Source of the DNA: CAZQSS01 sp964596405 | Lineage (GTDB): Bacteria; Patescibacteriota; Patescibacteriia; Magasanikbacterales; UBA10003 | Reading direction: 5' to 3' | DNA length: 7,362 nt | Assembly (NCBI GenBank): GCA_964596405.1 | Contig: CAZQSS010000043.1 | Span: forward strand, 1 to 7,362 | Shown here: positions 1-6,365 of the stretch, in pieces | Layout: the number at the start of each line of letters is the position of its first letter | Numbering within the stretch: the stretch's first letter is position 1 | The notes under the pieces: generated by a model | Told to the model about the DNA's origin: nothing | Databases searched by the model: none | The model's input: the letters and a program-made list of their open reading frames with translations, nothing else | Program-made: the position numbers and the translations under genes

Positions 1-68
1 GTGAACGAATCTACAAATTTGATTCGTGATATTCGCAGATTTGTATATTATATTTGTTGATTCGTATC
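1..68. repeat. AT-rich palindromic repeat, left copy of an inverted pair
   Basis: This element follows directly on the yvcK stop codon and runs off the window edge. It is made of alternating words of the ACGAATC and TACAAAT type in both orientations. One clear hairpin is ACGAATC (5-11) with GATTCGT (21-27), a 7-bp stem with a 9-nt loop. Read against the reverse complement of 7029-7096, 59 of 68 positions are identical, and the inner 48 bp match at 43. On the minus-strand transcript it could fold downstream of yvcK and act as a transcript end, but there is no clean T-run, so a terminator is not claimed. Confidence 0.8.
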
Positions 69-1017
69 ATTTTAATTCCATTATTTTGCCTAACGGCTCA
101 ACCAGCTGTTGCCAATCCATGCCCGCTTCGTCTTTGGCATATAAATCATGAAATGTAACATTGTAACCTTGGCGCCAATTGCCCTGGTCAATGCCGACCG
201 GCGTCCATTTTTTCAGTTCAAAATGGGCCAAATTGGGCTTAATTTTTTCATCCTGAACAATCAATCCATCAACCGGGCGCGGTAAATATTTATGCAATTC
301 GCTCACATAGTCGCCCACGCAAAATCCGCAGGTTTCGCCGGTTTCCCGATTAGCAATATTGGGGATAAAAATAATTTTCGCTTGAGTTTTTTCCATAACC
401 TCTTTCATGCCTTCCACCAATAAACTGGGAATAATGCTGGTGTACAAATCGCCCGAACCCAAAATTACAAAATCCGCTTCTCTTATAGCCTCTTCGACCT
501 GTGGCAATAATTTGCCCGGCGGGTCCAGCCATAATCTTTTTTTCTTCAGATGACAGTCGTATTGCGGTATATCAATATTAGTTTCGCCTTTTACAATCAA
601 ACCATTTTCCAACTCGGCGCAAAGCTGGGTCAAATCCAAAGTAACGGGCAAGACCCGGCCCTGAACTTTTAAAATCTGCGACAAGCCATCAACCGCTTTC
701 AACCAACTGCCGCTTTGTTGATAAAGAAAAGTCAAAAGCAAATTGCCGGCATTGTGTCCTTTCAGCTCCCCCTCGCTAAAACGATTGGAATAAAAAATTT
801 CCCTCAACTCCAAGTAGGGATACGGCGAAAGAGCGAGGGTGGCGCGCAGGAGATCGCCGACCGGCAGGATATTAAACTTTTCGCGCAAAATACCCGATGA
901 CCCGCCGCTGTCGGAAACCGAAACCACCGAAGTAATTTCTACTTGCGGCAAAAAATGTTTCAAAGCGCGCAGGGTACACGATTGCCCGTTACCGCCGCCA
1001 ATAGTCACAACTTTCAT
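67..1017 (-). CDS. yvcK: YvcK/GlmR-family (CofD-like) UDP-sugar-binding protein
   Basis: This is a 316-residue cytoplasmic protein of the YvcK (GlmR, gluconeogenesis factor) family, about the usual length for the short bacterial form. Visible motifs in order are the N-terminal GGGNG loop (7-11), DSGGSSG (36-42), PVGD (52-55), GHNAGN (87-92) and GSGDLYTSIIPSL (187-199). They correspond to the family motifs usually written DDGGSSG, PPGD, GHSLGN and GPGSLYTSIIPNL, so this copy is recognisable but divergent. Family members bind UDP-GlcNAc, and in Bacillus subtilis GlmR stimulates GlmS. Placement 22 bp downstream of glmS supports that role here. The related CofD lactate transferases are an alternative, but nothing else here suggests coenzyme F420 synthesis. 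The ATG start leads straight into the beta-strand MKVVTIGGG. No Shine-Dalgarno is visible before it. Family assignment is firm; the regulatory role is inferred. Confidence 0.88.
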   Translation of the reverse strand: MKVVTIGGGNGQSCTLRALKHFLPQVEITSVVSVSDSGGSSGILREKFNILPVGDLLRATLALSPYPYLELREIFYSNRFSEGELKGHNAGNLLLTFLYQQSGSWLKAVDGLSQILKVQGRVLPVTLDLTQLCAELENGLIVKGETNIDIPQYDCHLKKKRLWLDPPGKLLPQVEEAIREADFVILGSGDLYTSIIPSLLVEGMKEVMEKTQAKIIFIPNIANRETGETCGFCVGDYVSELHKYLPRPVDGLIVQDEKIKPNLAHFELKKWTPVGIDQGNWRQGYNVTFHDLYAKDEAGMDWQQLVEPLGKIMELK

Positions 1018-1043
1018 AAGTAATACGAATTACAAATCATTAC
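1018..1043. repeat. short inverted words in the glmS-yvcK gap
   Basis: The short gap between glmS and yvcK contains GTAAT (1020-1024), which can pair with ATTAC at 1029-1033 or 1039-1043. The words ACGAAT and ACAAATC also occur here and are the building words of the larger element at 1-68. It looks like a minimal or decayed version of the same type of element, and it overlaps the glmS stop codon. Confidence 0.4.
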
Positions 1044-2887
1044 TCCACTGTGACTGATTTCGCCAAGTTCCTCGGCCGGTCCACGTCCCGGCCGCAGAGG
1101 ACGGCCATATGATAGGCCAAAAGATGGAGGGGAATAACCGCCAAAAGCGGCTCTAAAAAATGAATGGTCGGCGGCACATAAATTATGTCTTCGGCAATTT
1201 CTTTAGCTTTGGTGTCACCCTCAGTGGCCACCAAAATTATTTTGCCCCGACGGGCCTTAATCTCTTCCAAATTATTCATCATCTTGTCATAAAGGGCGTC
1301 TTGTAGGGCAATCCCCACCACCGGACAGTTTTCATCAATCAAAGCGATGGGGCCGTGTTTGAGTTCGCCGGCGGCCACGCCCTCGGCGTGAATATAAGAT
1401 ACTTCTTTGAGCTTGAGCGCCCCTTCCAAGGCTACCGGGAAATTAAACCCCCGGCCAATAAAATAAAAATTTTGGTATTTTTGATACTTTTCCGCAATTT
1501 TTTTAATCGCCTCGCTTTGTTCCAAAACTTTTTTCATCTTATCCGGTAATTCCATAATCTGGCCGATAATCTCTTGCCCCTTGACCAAAGAAAGATTGTG
1601 CAAGCGACCCAATTCCAAACCTAAAATAGATAAAACCGCCAACTGATTGATAAAAGCTTTGGTAGAGGCCACGGCCAACTCCGGTCCGGCGTGAATGTAG
1701 ACGCCGCGGCCGGCTTCGCGGGCGATAGTTGAGCCCACCACATTGACCACACCCATAACCGTCGCGCCTTTTTGCCGGGCCTCGCGCATGGCCGCCAAAG
1801 TATCGGCGGTCTCGCCAGACTGGCTCACCGCCACCATCAAAGTGCCTGGTGGCAAGACCGGATCGCGATACCGAAACTCCGAGGCAATCTCGGCGCTTAC
1901 GGTAATATCGGATAGCTGTTCAATAATATATTTACCGGCCAGGCAGGCGTAATAGGCTGTACCGCAGCCGACCAAAACCACATTTTTTATTTCGCGCAAC
2001 TGTTCTTCGGTCAGATTCAAACCGCCCAAATGAGCCGTGCCTTCGTTGAACAACAGGCGGCCGCGCCAGGCATCCTGAAAAGTCAGCGGCTCTTCAAAAA
2101 TTTCTTTGAGCATAAAATGCGGAAAGCCGCCTTTTTGCGCCTGGGATTCGCTCCACTCAATTTCTTCAACCGTTTTTTTGACTTCTTTGTCTTTTAAATT
2201 AAAAATCTGAAACTTGTCCGGCAGAATTTCTAACACCTCGCCGTCATCCAAGTAAACCACTTTTTTAGTGTAGGGCAAAAGCGGCGAGGCGTCCGAGGCA
2301 ATAAAAAAACCGTCGTCGGTCACGCCCAAAACCAAGGGGCTGCCGCGACGGGCGCAGACAATTTTTTGCGGCTCATCGGCCGAAACCACGGCCACGCCGT
2401 AAGTGCCGACCACCAATCCCAACGAACGTTCCAAAGCAACGCGCAGATTGCCGCCGCCGTTTTCCGTCGGCAGTTTGTAAAAATGATCCACTAAATGCGC
2501 CAGCACTTCGCTGTCGGTTTCCGAGACAAATTTGTGGCGCGCTAAAAATTTTTCTTTGAGTTCGCGATAATTTTCAATAATGCCATTATGTACCACCGCA
2601 ATCCGGCCATCGCAAGAAAAATGCGGATGGGCGTTGGCCTCGGTCACCTGGCCATGCGTGGCCCAGCGCGTATGGGCAATACCCACGCCGCCGGCAATGT
2701 TGTGGCCTTTAAGTTTTTCCACCAAAGCGTCAATCCGGCCCACGGCTTTGGCGGATTCCAACTGGCCGCGCGAACCGATTACAACTAGGCCGGCGCTATC
2801 ATAGCCACGGTACTCCAGCCGCCGCAAACCGTTGACTAAAATCGGCACGGCGTTTTCTTTTCCCAAATAACCGATAATTCCGCACAT
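1040..2887 (-). CDS. glmS: glutamine--fructose-6-phosphate aminotransferase (isomerizing), GlmS
   Basis: GlmS converts fructose-6-phosphate and glutamine to glucosamine-6-phosphate and glutamate, the first committed step to UDP-GlcNAc and peptidoglycan. The 615-residue length matches the family (E. coli about 609). The start MCGIIG exposes Cys2 as the N-terminal nucleophile after Met removal. The class II glutaminase domain (about 2-225) shows HTRWATHG (72-79), the oxyanion HNG (100-102) and SETDSEVLAH (122-131). The first SIS domain (about 300-430) carries VGCGTAYYA and SQSGETADT (355-363). The second (about 470-600) carries AEGVAAGELKHGP with His511. The C-terminus NLAKSVTVE holds Lys610, equivalent to E. 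coli Lys603, which opens the sugar ring. All key residues are present, so it should be active. The upstream gap is a palindrome with no recognisable glmS ribozyme; the adjacent yvcK suggests control at protein level. Confidence 0.97.
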   Translation of the reverse strand: MCGIIGYLGKENAVPILVNGLRRLEYRGYDSAGLVVIGSRGQLESAKAVGRIDALVEKLKGHNIAGGVGIAHTRWATHGQVTEANAHPHFSCDGRIAVVHNGIIENYRELKEKFLARHKFVSETDSEVLAHLVDHFYKLPTENGGGNLRVALERSLGLVVGTYGVAVVSADEPQKIVCARRGSPLVLGVTDDGFFIASDASPLLPYTKKVVYLDDGEVLEILPDKFQIFNLKDKEVKKTVEEIEWSESQAQKGGFPHFMLKEIFEEPLTFQDAWRGRLLFNEGTAHLGGLNLTEEQLREIKNVVLVGCGTAYYACLAGKYIIEQLSDITVSAEIASEFRYRDPVLPPGTLMVAVSQSGETADTLAAMREARQKGATVMGVVNVVGSTIAREAGRGVYIHAGPELAVASTKAFINQLAVLSILGLELGRLHNLSLVKGQEIIGQIMELPDKMKKVLEQSEAIKKIAEKYQKYQNFYFIGRGFNFPVALEGALKLKEVSYIHAEGVAAGELKHGPIALIDENCPVVGIALQDALYDKMMNNLEEIKARRGKIILVATEGDTKAKEIAEDIIYVPPTIHFLEPLLAVIPLHLLAYHMAVLCGRDVDRPRNLAKSVTVE

Positions 2888-3030
2888 ATCTTTTTAAATC
2901 CTAAATACTAAATCCGAAATCTCAAACAATATCAAAATCCAAATTTTCTAAATTTTAAACCGTTTCGAATTTTTGATTTTGAGCATTTGAGTTTGTTTCG
3001 GATTTCGTGCTTCGAATTTAGGATTTAAAA
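2888..3030. repeat. long imperfect palindrome filling the korC-glmS gap
   Basis: The gap folds back on itself nearly end to end. TTTTAAATCCTAAAT (2892-2906) is exactly complementary to 3016-3030. AATCCGAAA (2911-2919) pairs with 2996-3004, and CAAAATC (2933-2939) with GATTTTG (2975-2981), leaving a centre around 2945-2968. Smaller unpaired bulges lie between these blocks. The right arm contains the korC stop codon (3025-3027), and the left arm ends 4 bp before the glmS start codon. In RNA it would form a long bulged hairpin between the two cistrons. There is no T-run typical of an intrinsic terminator. Confidence 0.85.
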
Positions 3031-3525
3031 GCCTGTTCCCACCTCAAATGCCTTCAAATTATCCTCAAGCCCCAATTTCTTGCCCAACTTGCTTTTAATT
3101 TCATTCCGGATTTCTTCTGTTTTGATAATTTTTTTATCGGCCAAAATCTTGGCTAAAATTCCCAACGTCAGCATATTATAGGTATGAGCCGGCAATTTAT
3201 TTTCCTTCAGCAATTCTTTGTGCGGCTCCGTTTCCAAGACTTGTTGGGTCTGGGAAATTAATTTGGCCACGCGCGGCCGGGCCGACTCGGCCATTAAAAT
3301 CAACAAATCCGGTCGGTTAAACCGCGGATAAACTATTTTTTTATTGCTGACCTGAATATAAGCCAAGGACATGCCGCCGCGTTGCTCCAAGCCGTAATTA
3401 GGCACAAAGCTGACTTCCAGACCGGCCTTAAACAAAGCCTGCGTTAAAATATAAGCCAAGGATTGCACACCCTGCCCGCCTTCGCCGGCTATCAATATCT
3501 TATATACCGTCTGTGCTTGTTTCAT
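3025..3525 (-). CDS. 2-oxoacid:acceptor oxidoreductase, gamma subunit
   Basis: This 166-residue protein is the gamma subunit (POR/KOR gamma domain) of a thiamine-diphosphate 2-oxoacid oxidoreductase, which decarboxylates a 2-oxoacid to an acyl-CoA and passes electrons to ferredoxin or a similar acceptor. Diagnostic features are the N-terminal glycine loop GEGGQGV (14-20) and PNYGLEQRGGMS (42-53), matching the family pattern YGxExRGG. These are followed by the RPDLLILM strand (71-78). The length is typical of a separate gamma subunit. An in-frame TTG two codons upstream is possible, but ATG at 3525 was preferred. No clear Shine-Dalgarno is seen. It is the third gene after the alpha and beta subunits. 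The substrate (pyruvate, 2-oxoglutarate, branched-chain or aromatic 2-oxoacids) cannot be decided from sequence alone. The symbol korC would fit, but is withheld for that reason. Confidence 0.9.
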   Translation of the reverse strand: MKQAQTVYKILIAGEGGQGVQSLAYILTQALFKAGLEVSFVPNYGLEQRGGMSLAYIQVSNKKIVYPRFNRPDLLILMAESARPRVAKLISQTQQVLETEPHKELLKENKLPAHTYNMLTLGILAKILADKKIIKTEEIRNEIKSKLGKKLGLEDNLKAFEVGTGF

Positions 3526-3557
3526 AGTCAATCACTAAAAATGTTTTATCAAATTCG

Positions 3558-3640
3558 GAAGAGGAATAAGGAATTATGAATTAAGAATGAGGGAAATGCG
3601 ATATAATCCATTATTCCTGATTCCTAATTCCTGATTCGTG
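3558..3640. repeat. imperfect palindrome with a 7-bp tandem word, korB-korC gap
   Basis: The right arm (about 3614-3638) is a run of three to four copies of the heptamer ATTCCTG or ATTCCTA. The left arm (about 3559-3590) has the complementary words AGGAAT, AAGGAATTATG and AATTAAGAATG, so the two arms pair imperfectly around an A/T-rich centre near 3595-3608. The right arm lies inside the 3' end of the beta-subunit gene and supplies its last codons and stop. The unit differs from those in the other gaps. Confidence 0.75.
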
Positions 3641-4324
3641 TGAGATTTCCCCCACCGGAAAATTGGAAATTAGATTCTTTTGTAAAAAATCCGTCGTTTC
3701 TTTGCCACGGGTCTTCCAATTGGTCGGGCAGTTAGATAACACTTCCACCAAAGAAAAATGGCCGGCCAGTTGCGCTGCCAAGGCCTTCTTCATCATTTCT
3801 CTAACCTGATTGATGTCGTTAATCGCGCCGCGAGCCACGTAAGCGCCCTCACCGGCCACTTCACTCACCAATTTAACCCCGTCTAAAAACCGGCCGATTT
3901 TGCCGCTCGGCGTGGTGTCGGTTTTTTGGCCGGTAAAAGTAGTGGGCGCCTGCTGGCCGCCGGTCATGCCGTAAACCGTATTGTTGACTACGATCACGGT
4001 CACCGGTTCGTCGCGCAAAGCCGCGTGTAAAATATATTGCAGACCGATGGCATAGGCGCCGCCGTCGCCGGTATAGGCCAAAACCAGGGCGTCTTTGTTG
4101 CCGCGTTTAAAACCCATCATGGTGGGCGTTACCCGGCCATGGTGCGTATGAAAAGTATTGATATCCAAAGAATTGATGGCTAAGAGAGAACAGCCGATAT
4201 CCAAACCCAAAACCGCCTTCTCTCTTAAAGAAAGCTCCCCCAAAACTCTTTCCAGCGCCATCAAAATCATGGGATGTCCGCAACCGGCGCAAAATTTTGC
4301 CGCTTGAAATTTTTTTTCAATCAT
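3611..4324 (-). CDS. 2-oxoacid:acceptor oxidoreductase, beta (ThDP-binding) subunit
   Basis: This 237-residue subunit binds thiamine diphosphate and an iron-sulfur cluster in 2-oxoacid:ferredoxin-type oxidoreductases. The N-terminus has FCAGCGH with Cys12 and Cys15. Cys45 lies in DIGCS and Cys199 in LSNCPTNW, giving the four cysteines expected for one [4Fe-4S] cluster. HTHHGR (59-64) and the ThDP motif GDGGAYAIG (86-94) ending in VVNNTVYGMTGGQ are textbook for the family. ATG at 4324 was chosen because a TTG at 4348 would add eight residues encoded by the upstream repeat. An AGAGG sequence abuts the ATG, too close for an ideal ribosome site. The last nine residues (HESGIRNQE) come from the heptamer repeat and are probably not part of the conserved fold. 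The symbol korB would fit if the substrate were known. Confidence 0.93.
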   Translation of the reverse strand: MIEKKFQAAKFCAGCGHPMILMALERVLGELSLREKAVLGLDIGCSLLAINSLDINTFHTHHGRVTPTMMGFKRGNKDALVLAYTGDGGAYAIGLQYILHAALRDEPVTVIVVNNTVYGMTGGQQAPTTFTGQKTDTTPSGKIGRFLDGVKLVSEVAGEGAYVARGAINDINQVREMMKKALAAQLAGHFSLVEVLSNCPTNWKTRGKETTDFLQKNLISNFPVGEISHESGIRNQE

Positions 4325-4345
4325 ACCTCTACTAAAATAATCTCG

Positions 4346-4405
4346 CAATCTTCCAATCTTTTAATCTTATTAAAAAGCCCAAGATTATAAGACTGAAAGA
4401 TTAAA
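4346..4405. repeat. phased 8-bp-period palindrome in the korA-korB gap
   Basis: Three AATCTTNN units start at 4347, 4355 and 4363. After a 10-bp centre (4371-4380), three AAGATTNN units start at 4381, 4389 and 4397; the middle one reads AAGACT. Left and right arms are reverse complements at 19 of 23 positions. The element begins 3 bp from the alpha-subunit stop codon and ends about 20 bp before the beta-subunit ATG. The arms are internal tandem repeats, so several slipped pairings are possible in RNA or single-stranded DNA. Confidence 0.88.
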
Positions 4406-4407
4406 AA

Positions 4408-5442
4408 TCAAGAAACGCTAGTTTTAACAAACTTAATAATCTCCTCGACCTCAATGCCCAAAGCCGGCCGCAAATAATGCTCCACCGGCCGCGCCACTTC
4501 CAAATTGGCTTTGACCATTCTCTCCAGTTGTCCTAAGCTGGATTCAATCACAATAATCTTTTTCGCTTTTTTTGCTAATTGATTCAATTGTTTTTTGGGA
4601 AACGGATTTAAAGTAATCGGCCGAAATAAACCGGCCTTGATTTTTTGCGCGCGCAAAACATCCACCGCAACTTTCCCTGCCGCGCCGACCAGGCCGTGGG
4701 CCACAATCAAAACCCGCGCGTCAGCGGTTTTATATGATTCCGCTTCCGTTACTTTTTTGGCCATCGCTTCAAAATCTTTAGCGTCATCGGTGACTTTTTT
4801 AAACAAATCTTCTTCAAAAGTATAAATATTGGGCAAGTGAACATCGGCGCCCAATTTGACCAATGGTTTGTTTTGCGGTTTTTCTTTAACCTCGGGTGTC
4901 TCTACACCTGTGCGGGTTTTCATTAAAAATCCGTCAGTCAAAACCAAAGTCGGAAAGCGATATTTCCAGGCATTCTGAAACGCTTTGACGGTGTGTTCAT
5001 ACAATTCGTCCAGATTAGACGGCGAATAAACCAATCGCATGCCTTCGCCGTTGCCGCCGTAAATGGCCAAATTAACTTCCTGTTGAGAATAGATAACCGT
5101 GCCCGAAGACGGCCCGCCGCGCTGAATAATCACCGCCACAAACGGCACGCGCATGGCCTCGGCCATCACCAAAGCGTCTTGCATCAAAATTGTGCCCGGG
5201 CCAGCGGTGGCGGTAAAAGCCAAACGGCCCGAGAGGACAGCCCCAACCACGGCAAAACCGGCCGCTATTTCATCTTCAGTCTGTAAAAAACCCAACCGCG
5301 GCTCGCGATCGGCCTCGCGCGCCCATAAAGACAAAAGCTCGGTACCCGGCGTAATGGGGTAACCAAAAAAATAGTCAGCGCCCACCGCCAGCGCCGCCTT
5401 AATCACGGTTTCTGATCCGGTTAAAAAATGTTTGTTTTTCAT
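4408..5442 (-). CDS. 2-oxoacid:acceptor oxidoreductase, alpha subunit
   Basis: This 344-residue alpha subunit carries the pyrimidine-binding fold and the transketolase C-terminal-like domain of the oxidoreductase. Visible motifs are FFGYPITPGTE (25-35), LQTEDEIAAGFAVVGA (53-68) with the acidic residues near the ThDP ring, TAGPGTILMQDALVMA (79-94) and IIQRGGPSSGT (105-115). The last of these is the signature of the family. The C-terminal domain begins near VLIVAHG (244-250) and contains GLFRPITLNPFP (271-282). Length fits a separate alpha subunit of the KorA or VorB type. The start overlaps the uridyltransferase stop by 4 bp (ATGA), and GGAGAG sits 6 bp upstream, so translational coupling is likely. 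No ferredoxin-like delta subunit gene accompanies the three subunits. Family assignment is firm; substrate is open. Confidence 0.94.
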   Translation of the reverse strand: MKNKHFLTGSETVIKAALAVGADYFFGYPITPGTELLSLWAREADREPRLGFLQTEDEIAAGFAVVGAVLSGRLAFTATAGPGTILMQDALVMAEAMRVPFVAVIIQRGGPSSGTVIYSQQEVNLAIYGGNGEGMRLVYSPSNLDELYEHTVKAFQNAWKYRFPTLVLTDGFLMKTRTGVETPEVKEKPQNKPLVKLGADVHLPNIYTFEEDLFKKVTDDAKDFEAMAKKVTEAESYKTADARVLIVAHGLVGAAGKVAVDVLRAQKIKAGLFRPITLNPFPKKQLNQLAKKAKKIIVIESSLGQLERMVKANLEVARPVEHYLRPALGIEVEEIIKFVKTSVS

Positions 5443-6188
5443 AGCAAACTCTCCGCCAGTAAAAGCTCCTCCGGCGTGTTAATGCCCACGCACTCTTTAG
5501 AATCAATCTTAATGGAATTGATTTTGTGACCCTGCTCCATGGCTAATTTTACCAAATCCGTCAGGTAATATTCACCCTGCACATTTTTGTTGTCCAGTTT
5601 TCCCAAATTTTGGCACAACCACCGGCCGTCAAAAATATACAGACCCGGATTCACCTCTTTAATTTCCAACTCTTGTGGCGAACAGTCCTTTTTTTCCCGG
5701 ATAGCGATAATCTCTCCGGCATCATCCCGGATAATGCGGCCAAAGTTATAAAAAGATTTGCGCCAGTCTTCAAAATCTTTCACGGCGGTGGTAAACAAAG
5801 TTAAAACCGAAGAGTCCTCTTCTTTAAAAGTGGCCAGCTTGGCCACAGTCTCCGGCGCAATCAAGGGCATGTCGCCGTAAAGGACAATAATTTTTTTTGT
5901 TTTGTTTTCAAAATGCGATTTGGCCGCGGCCACGGCATGCCCCGTGCCCAACTGCTCGCTCTGGACGGCGTAATCACAACTCTCGCCCAAAGTTTCCTGA
6001 ACCAAATTATGTTCGTTGCAAACCACCACCACTGGTTTTTTCACCAGGCCGGATTTTTTTACCGAATCCACCAAACAAGAAATAATCGGCCGGCCTTTGA
6101 CGGTCCGCAAAACCTTGGGCAGATCCCCGCCCATCCGTTTGCCTTTGCCGGCAGCAAGAATGATTACAGTGAATTCACTATTTAACAT
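5439..6188 (-). CDS. GlmU-type N-acetylglucosamine-1-phosphate uridyltransferase, single domain
   Basis: This 249-residue nucleotidyltransferase matches the N-terminal half of GlmU, which forms UDP-GlcNAc from UTP and GlcNAc-1-phosphate. It shows LAAGKGKRM (11-19), Lys25 in LPKVL, QSEQLGTGHA (76-85), the metal-binding YGDMP with Asp106, FGRI (149-152), EVNPGLYIF (178-186), NVQGEYYLTD (202-211) and GINTPEEL with Asn237. Each has a direct counterpart in E. coli GlmU. The left-handed beta-helix acetyltransferase half is absent: the gene ends about where that domain would begin. ATG at 6188 was chosen because the longer frame back to 6248 adds 20 residues encoded by repeat DNA, and family homology starts at EFTVIILAAG. 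Other sugar-1-phosphate nucleotidyltransferases are less likely given the GlmU-like QLGTGHA and NVQGEYYLTD. The 4-bp overlap with the alpha-subunit gene is tight. Confidence 0.85.
   Translation of the reverse strand: MLNSEFTVIILAAGKGKRMGGDLPKVLRTVKGRPIISCLVDSVKKSGLVKKPVVVVCNEHNLVQETLGESCDYAVQSEQLGTGHAVAAAKSHFENKTKKIIVLYGDMPLIAPETVAKLATFKEEDSSVLTLFTTAVKDFEDWRKSFYNFGRIIRDDAGEIIAIREKKDCSPQELEIKEVNPGLYIFDGRWLCQNLGKLDNKNVQGEYYLTDLVKLAMEQGHKINSIKIDSKECVGINTPEELLLAESLL
5449..5454 (-). promoter_or_regulatory. Shine-Dalgarno for the alpha-subunit gene
   Basis: GGAGAG lies 6 bp before the ATG at 5442, inside the end of the uridyltransferase gene. It is the only well-placed Shine-Dalgarno among the seven minus-strand genes and fixes this start. 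Confidence 0.65.
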
Positions 6189-6365
6189 ATTTCTTAAAAA
6201 TCTCAAACTCCGAATCCGAAACAAACTATTCTCAAGTTCAAATTTCAAATGCCAAAGCTCAAATCAATGCCCAAAATCTAAATTTCAAATTTTTGACATT
6301 GAGAATTTCACCCGCCCGCGGGCGGATTGATTTGACATTTGGATTTTGAAATTTGGAATTTATTG
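6189..6365. repeat. complex AT-rich palindrome in the HAD-uridyltransferase gap
   Basis: The whole gap is repeat-like. The left arm around 6238-6270 (words TCAAATTTCAAAT and CTCAAATCAA) is imperfectly complementary to 6326-6360 (TTGATTTGACATTTGG and TTTGAAATTTGG). A second option pairs ATTCTCAA (6228-6235) with TTGAGAAT (6299-6306). AATCCGAAACAAACT (6213-6227) is an exact inverted match to 2990-3004 in the korC-glmS palindrome, so the elements share some words. It starts right after the HAD stop codon and reaches the uridyltransferase start. Confidence 0.75.
6312..6325. repeat. GC-only perfect palindrome
   Basis: CCGCCCGCGGGCGG is a perfect 14-bp palindrome of G and C only, sitting inside the AT-rich gap at 6189-6365. 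As a single strand it could cap the larger hairpin or form its own stem. No T-run follows on either strand. Confidence 0.75.

Noticed and set aside
2888..3024. glmS ribozyme upstream of glmS
   Set aside because: The whole gap is explained by a simple AT-rich palindrome, and I see none of the conserved ribozyme core near the glmS start.
3614..3640. CRISPR array from the short tandem units
   Set aside because: Units are 7 bp with no spacers, and no cas gene is present; these are tandem words, not repeat-spacer units.
6189..6248. N-terminal extension of the uridyltransferase back to 6248
   Set aside because: The 20 extra residues are translated repeat DNA and lie before the start of family homology; ATG at 6188 fits better.
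6016..6330. Plus-strand open frame of 104 codons
   Set aside because: It lies opposite the uridyltransferase and the adjoining repeat, has no Shine-Dalgarno, and its protein resembles nothing I know; a shadow frame.
6299..6340. Intrinsic terminator at the GC palindrome
   Set aside because: Neither strand has a T-run after the stem, so a rho-independent terminator is not supported.
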